Shown in pieces: positions 53,851 to 61,998 of a DNA stretch of 64,000 nucleotides. The notes beneath the pieces are model-generated. The model saw nothing but the letters and a program-made list of their open reading frames with translations, ran no database searches and had not been told where the DNA came from. A program made the translations under genes and the position numbers. Positions within the stretch are counted from its first letter, which is position 1. Each line of letters opens with the position of its first letter. The stretch is from Gammaproteobacteria bacterium (GTDB taxonomy: Bacteria; Pseudomonadota; Gammaproteobacteria; Eutrophobiales; Eutrophobiaceae), in contig WLWS01000005.1 of NCBI GenBank assembly GCA_012103475.1, positions 67,001 through 131,000 of the forward strand, written 5' to 3'.

Positions 53851-54273
53851 GTGAAAATATACGAATCCAGTTTTACTGTCGAATTTTGCCATTGTGATAG
53901 TGCCGGCATAGTCTATTACCCGCACTTTTATACCTGGTTCGATCAATCGACTGAACGCATGTTCAAAAGTATGGGTTTCAGCTATACGGTTCTGCGGGAA
54001 CATTTCAACCTGCTCGGGTTTCCACTGCTTGAGACAGGCGCATCCTATAAAAAGGCATGCAATCTCGGTGACGAATTGCGAATGCAAACACAGGTTACAG
54101 AATGCACTGAAAAAACTTTTCTGGTGAACCATACTTTGTATCATTCAGACGATAGCATCGCACTTGAAGGTTTTGAGCGAAGGATCGTTGCTGTTTTTGA
54201 TACTAGCACTGAAAAAGGTCTCCGTTCCGCTCAAATACCTGATGAAATAAAACTACACTTGACAGCCCTTTAG
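53851..54273 (+). CDS. 4-hydroxybenzoyl-CoA thioesterase/YbgC-like acyl-CoA thioesterase
   Basis: The 140-residue protein starts at a GTG and has the hot-dog-fold motif FCHCDSAGIVYYPHFYTWFDQS with the catalytic Asp16. It cleaves an acyl- or aroyl-CoA. Extra cysteines around the Asp (Cys13, Cys15) are unusual. The divergent MFS gene of aromatic-acid type hints at an aroyl-CoA substrate (inference), but this fold also serves fatty acyl-CoAs. Confidence 0.87.
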   Translation: MKIYESSFTVEFCHCDSAGIVYYPHFYTWFDQSTERMFKSMGFSYTVLREHFNLLGFPLLETGASYKKACNLGDELRMQTQVTECTEKTFLVNHTLYHSDDSIALEGFERRIVAVFDTSTEKGLRSAQIPDEIKLHLTAL

Positions 54274-54473
54274 TTTTTCCGCTCTCAGTAAAATCAGGTA
54301 GCACTCAGTTAAGTTGATCCAGGTCAACATCTTACAACATTCCAAATGTCATCATGCTTTTAAATATTAACAAGCACGATTGGCTGTAATGAAATACTCC
54401 ATTGTTACTTCTGTTTTCTTCTCTCAGCCGTCCTGTTTTAAAAATTAGCGATTTTATTAACTGGAGAGTCAAC

Positions 54474-55220
54474 ATGAAGCAACTTATATTATTGCTCGTC
54501 CTGAGCATGGGCATCACTCCGCTCAGCTATGCTGAAAAGGGAGATATTCTGGTTCGCCTGAGAGGCATCGGCATAGTCCCGAATGACGACAGTGAACAGG
54601 TCAGAGTGGCTGGCCTTGGAACAGTACAGAGCCTGAATGGCGGTGAATCATCACGTGTTAATGTAAAGCATAACTTCGTTCCGGAAGCCGATATTACCTA
54701 CATGCTTACGGATCACATAGGTATTGAAGCCATTGCCGGAATCGCCAATCACGATGTTGAATTACAGGGAAATGGTCTGGCAACCCTGGTTACTACACTG
54801 ACAGGTGGCGCTGCCGGCGCTGGCTTAACGGATGGTTTCAAGATTTTCGACACCTGGGTTCTGCCGCCTACAGTAACCCTGCAATATCATTTTATGCCTG
54901 AGAACACGATTCGACCCTATGCGGGCGTCGGAGTCAACTACACGGCATTTTTATGGGATGATGCGACGGGCCAACTGGAGAATGCCGTCGGTGGTCCGGT
55001 TCACGTCAATACTCGAAATGGTTTTACATGGGCCTTACAAGCTGGCGTTGATATCGACTGGAAAGACAACTGGTATTTCAACGTTGATGTGAAATACATT
55101 GATATTGAAACAGAAGCCAGTCTGTTTATAAATGGCGGCCCACTCGCCGGAACCAACCTCAGGGTGAATACGGATGTCAGTCCTTTTGTGGTAGGTGCCG
55201 GTATTGGCTATCGTTTCTAG
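54474..55220 (+). CDS. OmpW-family outer-membrane protein
   Basis: I use the ATG at 54474, preceded by CTGGAGAGTCAAC, giving 248 residues; an upstream in-frame start at 54402 lacks a ribosome site. A signal peptide ends SYAEKGD. The body is the eight-stranded OmpW barrel (GDILVRLRGIGIVPNDDS, VTLQYHFMPENTIRPYAGVGVNY) ending GAGIGYRF, with a terminal Phe for barrel insertion. OmpW lets small hydrophobic molecules enter. An intrinsic terminator follows. Confidence 0.93.
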   Translation: MKQLILLLVLSMGITPLSYAEKGDILVRLRGIGIVPNDDSEQVRVAGLGTVQSLNGGESSRVNVKHNFVPEADITYMLTDHIGIEAIAGIANHDVELQGNGLATLVTTLTGGAAGAGLTDGFKIFDTWVLPPTVTLQYHFMPENTIRPYAGVGVNYTAFLWDDATGQLENAVGGPVHVNTRNGFTWALQAGVDIDWKDNWYFNVDVKYIDIETEASLFINGGPLAGTNLRVNTDVSPFVVGAGIGYRF

Positions 55221-55236
55221 ACTGTCTAAAACTTCT

Positions 55237-55278
55237 GACTTCTCTGTCCATCAGGGCAGAGAAGTCGATTTTCTTTTT
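55237..55278 (+). terminator. Intrinsic terminator after ompW-like gene
   Basis: GACTTCTCTG and CAGAGAAGTC are exact 10-base complements with a ten-base loop, followed by GATTTTCTTTTT, a proper T-tail on the plus strand, 17 bases after the stop codon. Confidence 0.92.
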
Positions 55279-55317
55279 ACTTCTTGAATCGTACTACTAA
55301 GTCAACGAACTGACACT

Positions 55318-55611
55318 TCAACCGAATTGTCTTCTAAGCCTCGCATGAACATCAAGCGGACTCTTGGCCGGCATAACTTCGGAGAAACCATCAAGTAGCA
55401 ATCCGGCACTCTGAGTTTGTGCTACAGTCTGGTTTTTCCAGCTATCGAACAGGTTTGAGCCAACCAGCCAGCGGTAATTGTGCTCACGACAGATAAACCA
55501 GTGTTCAATACCCAGATTAATGTACCCGTCACTTCTTCCGCATTCGGGGCAAACTCCATAGGATTTCGAATTCTGCGTATCAGGAAAGGGAATAACGTTT
55601 GTCGGTACCAT
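55318..55611 (-). CDS. Small zinc-ribbon-like protein of unknown function
   Basis: The 97-residue protein has a GGAGATATGAC ribosome site. CPECGRSDGYINLGIEHWFICREH (residues 19-42) offers three Cys and a His for one zinc ion. The rest is plain. It may bind nucleic acid or a protein. No family name is recognised, and no partner gene is near. Confidence 0.7.
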   Translation of the reverse strand: MVPTNVIPFPDTQNSKSYGVCPECGRSDGYINLGIEHWFICREHNYRWLVGSNLFDSWKNQTVAQTQSAGLLLDGFSEVMPAKSPLDVHARLRRQFG

Positions 55612-55924
55612 GTCATATCTCCAAAAATGGATTAATGTAATATTATACGAAGCAAGTTATAGACCACTTTTTTGACAATTTTGTGACAATCTCAATACAA
55701 AAAATATACGGTATTTTATTCAGCTAGTTAGTTTCGACATATAATGTTATTTATTAAGAGACATAGTTTTATCAGAACAACCGCCGCCTTAATTTCGTCA
55801 CCAACTATGAAATATATGACCATTTTAGCGACACTATGGTTCATTTACTTTAGCTCAGACAGGACTCATACGAAGAGCAAACGCATGCTATGATTCGTTT
55901 TCCGAAAATTCAGAGATACCAATA
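55612..55924. other. AT-rich intergenic region
   Basis: About 313 bases lie between the zinc-ribbon gene and the cupredoxin gene. A TTGACA (55672-55677, plus strand) is followed at 17 bases by ATACAA, a poor -10, so a plus-strand promoter is possible. A short frame at 55807-55893 has no ribosome site and is not called. No RNA or repeat is evident. Confidence 0.5.
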
Positions 55925-56392
55925 ATGCCTAGATTAACAACACTTATATTTATTCTTTGTACACTCAGCAGTACTTCCGCTTTTGCTGAAAAACCACATG
56001 GACCAAAAGCAGAAGTTGTAAAAGTAAGTGTTGGCAGCGTAGATGGGAAGATGCAGTTCTTTCCTGATCAACTGACCTTTGAGCGTGGTCACTATTACAA
56101 GATGGTTATTCACAATCCGAGTAGCGAAGATCACTACTTCACTTCCGATGCATTCGCAACGCATGTCTTTACAAGAAAAGTCGAAGTGATCAGCAGTGAT
56201 GGCAAAACAATCGCCGAAATTCATGGTGCGGTTAACGATATGGAACTAAAACCGGGAGCAACTGTGGAGTGGTATTTTTATCCGATGACAAAGGGTAAAA
56301 ATCTGAGACTGTTCTGTCATAAGAAAGGTCACGAAGAGGCCGGGATGATTGGAAGTATTAACATCATTGGTAAAGCGCCATTCAGTAAATAG
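55925..56392 (+). CDS. Exported cupredoxin-like copper protein
   Basis: The 155-residue protein has a signal peptide ending AFAEKP and a single cupredoxin domain. Copper ligands are His in IHNPSSEDHYF and Cys, His and probably Met in LFCHKKGHEEAGM, the plastocyanin-type loop. It would carry electrons or copper in the periplasm. Links to the exported thioredoxin and copper-dependent formylglycine enzymes at 17-20 kb are possible but unsupported. Confidence 0.88.
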   Translation: MPRLTTLIFILCTLSSTSAFAEKPHGPKAEVVKVSVGSVDGKMQFFPDQLTFERGHYYKMVIHNPSSEDHYFTSDAFATHVFTRKVEVISSDGKTIAEIHGAVNDMELKPGATVEWYFYPMTKGKNLRLFCHKKGHEEAGMIGSINIIGKAPFSK

Positions 56393-56398
56393 CGCAGC

Positions 56399-57670
56399 TT
56401 ATTTGTTGACAAATTGGTCACGCAAGATGAAGTTTCTTTTTTTCAGTTCTTTGCTGGCTTCGTCCGTAATTTTACCAGAAGTGATCAACTCCATAACCCT
56501 GAAGCCGGATTTTTCCCCGCGCACACTCAGTTCATCAAATAATTTTTCTGTTTCTTCTGACCAGTAAATCATATCGACAGGGGCAAAATAAAGCATCCGT
56601 CGATCTTTGCTGATAGCTTCGAGAACTTCACTACCCGCATTGAGTTTTTCAAGACCTGCTATTTTTTTGTGATAGTAATTCAACATCATCGCGCTTTCCT
56701 CAAATGCCAGCGCCATCACAGTATTTTGAATATTTGAGGCCGCTTCGACAAAAGCAGAACGGTTACGTACACCTGTTAAAGCATCCAGGTAGTGAGCGAT
56801 TCTGGTTTGATTTCTTGGAGAAAAAGCCGGGTGCTGAAAAAATTTATCTACAATTTCCTGATTGATTTTCATCTTCAGAAAAAGATCTCTGTTGATTTTC
56901 TGTAGCTCATCAATACTTTTACTTTTTAGCAGATAAGCCGTGTTCAATTCAACGTCGACATCTGCCAGCTTAGTCGGTCTGTTCAGCTGACTATGTAGAG
57001 AAGGCGTTCCTGCCGATATTTTTCCTGACGATCTGGCACGCGTGACCGCATTAAGAAATTCCTGAACATTCAGGTTGTTGGAATAAACATCAAAACCCCA
57101 TTGACTGGCAACATTACGCTTGTGCATAGCAGCAACCGGGTCTTTCGATTCCTGCCCGAGATAACTGAATCTTGCGTTGCTTGAATCTGCTGTCGAGAAG
57201 CTCTGGTTCAGATTATCGGCTACCTGCCCTGCCAGGTTGGCAGCCGATTCTACCGGCCGGGAAATAATATCCATAGCGGAATTAGCACGTATGCTGAACT
57301 GCCCGCCGATCTCTTCTGACAATTGCTCGTCCTTTTTCTGAAACTGATTAACCGCCTGTGCCAGTGTATGAATTTCCTGTACCCGTTTTCGAAACAGGGC
57401 CAGAGAGGTAATCGTATAACTGCCCATTTCACTGTGCAGATAAAAACGATAAAACTTCCCGTCCAGTTCAATATCATCCACACGGTGATAAACGGATTGT
57501 GCCTGTTGAGAGGTTAGCACCTCAGACATCCTGATGACCGGTCGTGCTTCGTAATAAGCAAAAGCGGCACTACCCCCACAAAGACACAGTAGAAAAATTA
57601 TTGCCTTAACAAATCGGTTTCGCACAAAAAAATTATGTACAGCCACTGAAACCGACTGACTCAAGCTCAT
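56399..57670 (-). CDS. Unknown membrane-anchored helical protein
   Basis: The 423-residue protein has one N-terminal membrane helix (KAIIFLLCLCGGSAAFAYY, residues 23-41) and then a mostly helical domain. The segment YLDALTGVRNRSAFVEA (about residue 300) resembles the DALTGxxNR start of GGDEF domains, but no GGDEF or EAL motif follows, so it is at most a degenerate relic or coincidence. It overlaps the preceding Fae-like gene by four bases. Function unknown; probably tethers the cytoplasmic products of the operon to the membrane (inference). Confidence 0.65.
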   Translation of the reverse strand: MSLSQSVSVAVHNFFVRNRFVKAIIFLLCLCGGSAAFAYYEARPVIRMSEVLTSQQAQSVYHRVDDIELDGKFYRFYLHSEMGSYTITSLALFRKRVQEIHTLAQAVNQFQKKDEQLSEEIGGQFSIRANSAMDIISRPVESAANLAGQVADNLNQSFSTADSSNARFSYLGQESKDPVAAMHKRNVASQWGFDVYSNNLNVQEFLNAVTRARSSGKISAGTPSLHSQLNRPTKLADVDVELNTAYLLKSKSIDELQKINRDLFLKMKINQEIVDKFFQHPAFSPRNQTRIAHYLDALTGVRNRSAFVEAASNIQNTVMALAFEESAMMLNYYHKKIAGLEKLNAGSEVLEAISKDRRMLYFAPVDMIYWSEETEKLFDELSVRGEKSGFRVMELITSGKITDEASKELKKRNFILRDQFVNK

Positions 57671-58215
57671 ATTTTTCCATCAAGACCCATCTGATAATAT
57701 TTGTGCGTAATGGATTCCTGATTCTCAAGCAACCAGTCAATATTGGGTTCGTTATTCATTGCTTTATGAATCGCGCTGGCCGTAGCTGTCCGATGGATAT
57801 CAAAAAGAATTTTATGATCAAGATCATCAGCATCGGCAACCATGGGATTGAGCCAGACGGAAACAATGATACCCAGATCGTTGGCCTGATCTTTCGGAAT
57901 GTCGCCATTACGAACTGAATCCAGCACACCGTTAGCAATAGCACCCTGCACAGTACCCATTAAAATGTTGGTATAACGCTCTTTATTCACAGTCACCTTG
58001 CTGACCATAAGCGTCGGTGGTCTAACCATCACATCTGTATTTAAAATAGCCAGTACACGCGAATGTCCTTTAACCTGATCGCCAAGCAGTGTGGCAAACG
58101 CATTCCCGACCGGGCCATCCAGCGCGCCAATAACCACTTCGGGTTCTGCAGCAGTTCCGGGAGGACCACCTGCTACCAGAGCCTCACCGACCCGCATTAC
58201 AATTTTTTCGCTCAT
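57667..58215 (-). CDS. Formaldehyde-activating enzyme (Fae) homologue, conserved His missing
   Basis: The 182-residue protein matches Fae over its whole length: VMRVGEALVAGG, IGALDGPVGNAFATLLGD, PPTLMVSKVTVN and VLDSVRNGDIPKDQANDLGIIVSVWL. Fae joins formaldehyde to tetrahydromethanopterin. In authentic Fae a conserved catalytic His sits in an A-H-(I/V)-D-L segment; here that segment reads AAEPEVVIG, so Glu24 or Pro25 replaces it. Thus catalysis of the standard reaction is doubtful. GGAAGAAGAGATT precedes the ATG. No methanopterin-pathway gene is in the window. Confidence 0.85.
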   Translation of the reverse strand: MSEKIVMRVGEALVAGGPPGTAAEPEVVIGALDGPVGNAFATLLGDQVKGHSRVLAILNTDVMVRPPTLMVSKVTVNKERYTNILMGTVQGAIANGVLDSVRNGDIPKDQANDLGIIVSVWLNPMVADADDLDHKILFDIHRTATASAIHKAMNNEPNIDWLLENQESITHKYYQMGLDGKI

Positions 58216-58266
58216 AATCTCTTCTTCCTGTTATTTTTAATTATTTATCCGCTAGTGTTTCGGCGT

Positions 58267-59001
58267 CTAGTCATCATCGCCAAGTTGTGCAGCAATATCG
58301 TCCAGAAGACCAGAATCCTTTTCTTTCGTTTCCTTTTTTGCCGCCTCTGCGCTCTCCCTGATCCGTCGCATTTTCTCCATGATGGTATTGGAATTGGCGT
58401 AAGCCTGCTCCTCTTCCTCAATTTCACGTTTAAACTGTGACAGATCGGCTTGCATTTGTTCTCTGAGACTTTCTTCTGCGGCTTTTTTCTTCTTCAGATC
58501 ATCTTCTTTTTCATTCTTTGCAGCAACAGCCTTAACCTGTGCCTGCTGAGCCTGCGCAATTTCAACCGAGGCTTTGTTCAGTTTGGCCTGAGCTACTTTC
58601 AGTTCGCCGGTAATAGTTTCCTGCTGAGCCTTATCAGCCGCAACAGCTTCCTGTTGCGCCCGTAGTTCGGCAACTTCAGCCATCGCCGCTTTCTTCGCTA
58701 ATTCCGCTTCTTCCTTTGTTTTTTGAACTTCCAGCAGCTGCTGTTTTATATTCTGATGTTCTTCCTCCAGTTTTATTCTTTCCGCCCGCAATTTCGCCTC
58801 TTCTTCTGCGTGAGACTGATCCTTTGTCATTTTGTATTCAGCGATTATTTTTTCAGCCTCTTCCTTGGCAGCTAAGCTCCCGGCTTCCGCTTCAGCTTTC
58901 TCGCGTCGAGCCTGTTCCAGTTCTTCATTATTACGGGCAAATTCTTCAGACAGTTTACGTCGCTCTTCCTCCAGTTTCGCCGACGCTACCTGCTGAATCT
59001 G
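58267..59001 (-). pseudogene. C-terminal coiled-coil part of the cNMP/rhodanese protein, cut off by an in-frame TAA
   Basis: This is the direct in-frame continuation of the gene at 59002-61122. After the TAA at 59002-59004, translation of the same frame gives QIQQVASAKLEEERRKLSEEF and so on to a TAG or TAA at 58267, with no other stop. An ATG at 58830 opens the last 187 codons but has no ribosome site. Composition (Glu, Lys, Ala, Gln; heptad pattern) and the acidic end SGLLDDIAAQLGDDD continue the coiled coil. A single C-to-T change of CAA would explain the stop. Confidence 0.8.
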
Positions 59002-61122
59002 TTATTCCATTTCTTCTTGTTGCATACGCCGTTTCTGATCGGCATCTTCCATTGCTTTTCTGGATGCCTCGACTTCCTCCTTCATCTTCTGGGCTTCCGC
59101 CAGTTTTTGCGCAGCCTCTTCAGCTTCTTTCTGTCGCAGGGCATCAATTTCGTTTTTAATCGCCTCGGCTTCCTGCAATTGCTTATTGGTTTCTGCTGCT
59201 GCTTTCTCGCGCGACTCTTCCATTTGTTTTTTCAGTGCAGCGGCTTCTTCAAGTTGCTGTCTGGATTCTTCAGCTTCCTTTTGCAGGGCAGCCTCCATCT
59301 GCGCTTTCAGCGCTTCGGCTTCTTCCATTTGTAAGCGGGCCTGCTCCGCTGCCTGCGCCAGGCGCTCTCTTTCCTGTTGTACCAGAGCTTCGGCTTCCGC
59401 CTTCATTTGCTCAATTTTTTCCATTTCCGCCGCGTTACGACTATAGACTTCCTCCAGTTTCTGCTTTTCTTCTTCCATTCGCTTTTCAGCTTCAAGCTTC
59501 ATGCCGGCTATTTTTTCTTCTTCCTGCTGGCGCAACTTGATTGCTTCAGATTCAGCTTCCTTTTTCGCCTGTTCAATTTTCGCGCGCTCTTCCTGTAACT
59601 GTTTCTCAACTTGTGCCTGAGCCTCTTTTATTGAAACATCGGCCTGCTTCTTCACCTTCTCAACCGCTTCAAGTTCCATATTGGTACGATTGAGCTCGGC
59701 TTCGAGTACTGAAGCTTTTACATCGGGATCGAGATTCTGGCGGGAAATTTGATCCACCACATCTTCTTTCACTGGAGCTGATGGTACCGGGGACTCAGGT
59801 TCTGCAGCTGTTTTAGACTCAGCAACTGGCTCTGGTGCAGGTGCGGGCTCAGCTGCCGGCACTGGTTCGGGTGTCGGTGCAGCTTCGGGTGCCGGTGCAG
59901 GTTTGGGTGCCGGCGCCGGTTCGGGTGCTGGTTCGGGTGCTGGTGCAGGTTTGGGTGCAGGTGGGGGCTCAGCTGCGGGTTCGGCTGGGGCCGCTGCTGC
60001 AGCTTTCGGCGCTTCCTTGGGCACGTGAGTCACTTCTGATTTGTCGGCTGCATCCGGATTATTGACAATTCCACCTTCCAGATAACAAACATCGAAAGCT
60101 CTTTCAGCTAGTAAGAATGCTCCGGTTGAACTCCTGCCACCGGTATCACAATAAACAATGTACTTCTTATCAACATCGAGTTTATTTACCTGCATTCTCA
60201 ACATATTAAGAGGTATATGGACGCTGTCTGCTATTGCGTGAGATTCGTGTTCTTTCTTGAATCTGACATCCAGCCAGATTGCGCCCTCTTTGATAAGACC
60301 CGTTGCTTCTTCGTAGCTTACCGAACTCAATGAAGGTTTTTTGATGAGTTCTATAAAGTTCTCTTTGCTGAGTTCCATCAGCACACCGTCGCTGGCCATC
60401 ACAATCGTCGCATTTCGTATAGAGTCTGAAACCAGCGCCTCTTCTCCGAAACTATCGCCCACACCCAATGTCGCCAGTTTTAAATCTTCGCCCCCTGAAG
60501 GTGGAGTTCGAAGAACATCACACTTACCGTCCTGAACGATGTAATACTTGTCGCCCGGATCGCCCTGTTTGATGACAACCTCACCTTTGGAGAAATGAAC
60601 TTCAGTTAATAAAGCAAAAAGCTGACCGATATTCGCCGTTGGCAGCCGGGCGAATAATTCCGACTGCAACATTCGGGTCATCCAGTCGACATCTTCATCT
60701 TCCTCCAGACCACCGACCTCGACATCGGTGCTTTCCATATTCATATCGACAGCAGGTTCATCTTCCTGCTGCATTACCATCAGACGATCGAGAGTATCGC
60801 GTTGAATCTGGAATACCACCGAATCTATTTTCGCTTTGGCTGAAAATTGACGGGGTTGTAACTGAGCCATAGCGTACAGGGCCCGGTCACTGCCACTGAC
60901 GATGACATTCTGCTGCTGATTGTTGGCGACCAGCTCGATTTCACCTTCGAGCAAATAATAGGAAAAATTATCCCTGTCACCCTGATTGAACAATGCACCC
61001 TTCTTTTTTATATTCAGCAGAGAACCTGAATTAATCAGCTCGGTCTGGCTTTGAGCTGGTAATTCGCTAATAGGAATCAGATTGCGAATTAACTGAACAT
61101 ACTTATCGTTACCTTCCGACAT
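59002..61122 (-). CDS. Double cyclic-nucleotide-binding domain, rhodanese and coiled-coil protein (truncated by TAA)
   Basis: The protein has 706 residues up to the TAA. Residues 15-118 form a degenerate cNMP-binding domain. Residues 150-262 form a better one, with the phosphate-binding cassette FGEEALVSDSIRNATI. A rhodanese domain (266-352) follows, with Cys325 in YCDTGGRSSTG, so it may be active in sulfur transfer. A Pro-Ala-Glu hinge (about 370-450) and a long charged coiled coil come after. The reading would reach 951 residues without the stop. It heads the operon with the Fae-like and membrane protein genes. No DNA-binding helix-turn-helix is present, so it is not a CRP-type regulator. 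Confidence 0.85.
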   Translation of the reverse strand: MSEGNDKYVQLIRNLIPISELPAQSQTELINSGSLLNIKKKGALFNQGDRDNFSYYLLEGEIELVANNQQQNVIVSGSDRALYAMAQLQPRQFSAKAKIDSVVFQIQRDTLDRLMVMQQEDEPAVDMNMESTDVEVGGLEEDEDVDWMTRMLQSELFARLPTANIGQLFALLTEVHFSKGEVVIKQGDPGDKYYIVQDGKCDVLRTPPSGGEDLKLATLGVGDSFGEEALVSDSIRNATIVMASDGVLMELSKENFIELIKKPSLSSVSYEEATGLIKEGAIWLDVRFKKEHESHAIADSVHIPLNMLRMQVNKLDVDKKYIVYCDTGGRSSTGAFLLAERAFDVCYLEGGIVNNPDAADKSEVTHVPKEAPKAAAAAPAEPAAEPPPAPKPAPAPEPAPEPAPAPKPAPAPEAAPTPEPVPAAEPAPAPEPVAESKTAAEPESPVPSAPVKEDVVDQISRQNLDPDVKASVLEAELNRTNMELEAVEKVKKQADVSIKEAQAQVEKQLQEERAKIEQAKKEAESEAIKLRQQEEEKIAGMKLEAEKRMEEEKQKLEEVYSRNAAEMEKIEQMKAEAEALVQQERERLAQAAEQARLQMEEAEALKAQMEAALQKEAEESRQQLEEAAALKKQMEESREKAAAETNKQLQEAEAIKNEIDALRQKEAEEAAQKLAEAQKMKEEVEASRKAMEDADQKRRMQQEEME

Positions 61123-61266
61123 TCTTTTTACACCTTCTCTCCGACCTGGATAGTCCTTTTATTTATCAAACAGTTGCGCGGACAAGCCGGCCCTGCTGAT
61201 GGCGTTTATTGTAGTTTCTTCGATCATTACGTTCTAGACTGCAAGCCTGTGTACTGACCAATACCA

Positions 61267-61989
61267 ATGCTTAAGCTAAGCACGAACTATGCCCGTATGA
61301 TACCTAATTTACTTACAGACATCTCTATCCCTGCATCAGTTTTGGGAATTACATCAATGTTCGCCTTGTTGTTGGCAATAGTGACTCTGTTATGGAGCTG
61401 CTCCAGCATAAAACGCTCAAGATTATGGCGGGCCGGGATATACGCCCTGCTCTCTCTCAGTCTCTTCATGGCTTCAGCAAACGGTCTACTTTCCTCTTTA
61501 AATATTCATAATTATCAACGCCTTATAAACGAGACTGAACTTGCACAAATTAGTTTCAAAAGGCTCGCGCCACAACACTTTCTGGTAGATATTCGACTTG
61601 CTGATTCAGCTGCAATAAATCAATTTGAAGTCAGTGGCGATGAATGGCAATTAAGCGCTCGTTTCATCAAATGGAAACCTCCACTGACTTTGCTAGGTGT
61701 GGACAATCTGTATCAGTTGGACCGCCTGCAGGGGCGTTACCGCGAGATCGAGCAGGAACGTCTCGCGCCTCGCTCTGTCTATTCTCTTGGTTCTCAAAGC
61801 TCTCTCGATTTATGGACAATCTCAAGAAAATTAGTCGGCTACCTCCCCTGGCTGGACGCTTTCTATGGCAGTGCTGTTTATTTACCTATGCAAGATAAGG
61901 CCAGGTTCAGCATCAGTGCGGGTCTTGGCGGCCTGCTTGCCCGCCCCCTCAATCCGGAGGCCTCGGAGGCACTGGAAAACTGGCAATAA
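61267..61989 (+). CDS. Unknown membrane protein
   Basis: The 240-residue protein has two N-terminal helices (VLGITSMFALLLAIVTLLW and AGIYALLSLSLFMASANGLLS) and a beta-rich periplasmic-side domain after them. Met 11 is an alternative start. Similar proteins are annotated in gammaproteobacteria with no defined role. It is divergent from the cNMP/rhodanese gene and ends 9 bases before the convergent kinase gene. Confidence 0.7.
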   Translation: MLKLSTNYARMIPNLLTDISIPASVLGITSMFALLLAIVTLLWSCSSIKRSRLWRAGIYALLSLSLFMASANGLLSSLNIHNYQRLINETELAQISFKRLAPQHFLVDIRLADSAAINQFEVSGDEWQLSARFIKWKPPLTLLGVDNLYQLDRLQGRYREIEQERLAPRSVYSLGSQSSLDLWTISRKLVGYLPWLDAFYGSAVYLPMQDKARFSISAGLGGLLARPLNPEASEALENWQ

Positions 61990-61998
61990 TTGAAGGTT

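Noticed and set aside
55807-55893. A 28-codon plus-strand frame with a hydrophobic start in the AT-rich gap.
   Set aside because: No ribosome site and no recognisable family; likely chance.
56690-56830. A GGDEF domain suspected from DALTGVRNR in the unknown membrane protein.
   Set aside because: No GGDEF, metal-binding Asp or further pattern follows, and the rest does not align by eye.
59830-60010. Short DNA repeats (GGTTCGGGTGC-like), considered as a tandem or CRISPR-like array.
   Set aside because: They encode the Pro-Ala-Glu hinge of the cNMP/rhodanese protein in the open frame, with no regular spacers.
59017-60065. Several plus-strand open frames opposite the coiled-coil region, rich in Ser, Leu and Phe.
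   Set aside because: They are the mirror of Glu/Lys/Ala-rich coding and have no ribosome sites or family motifs.
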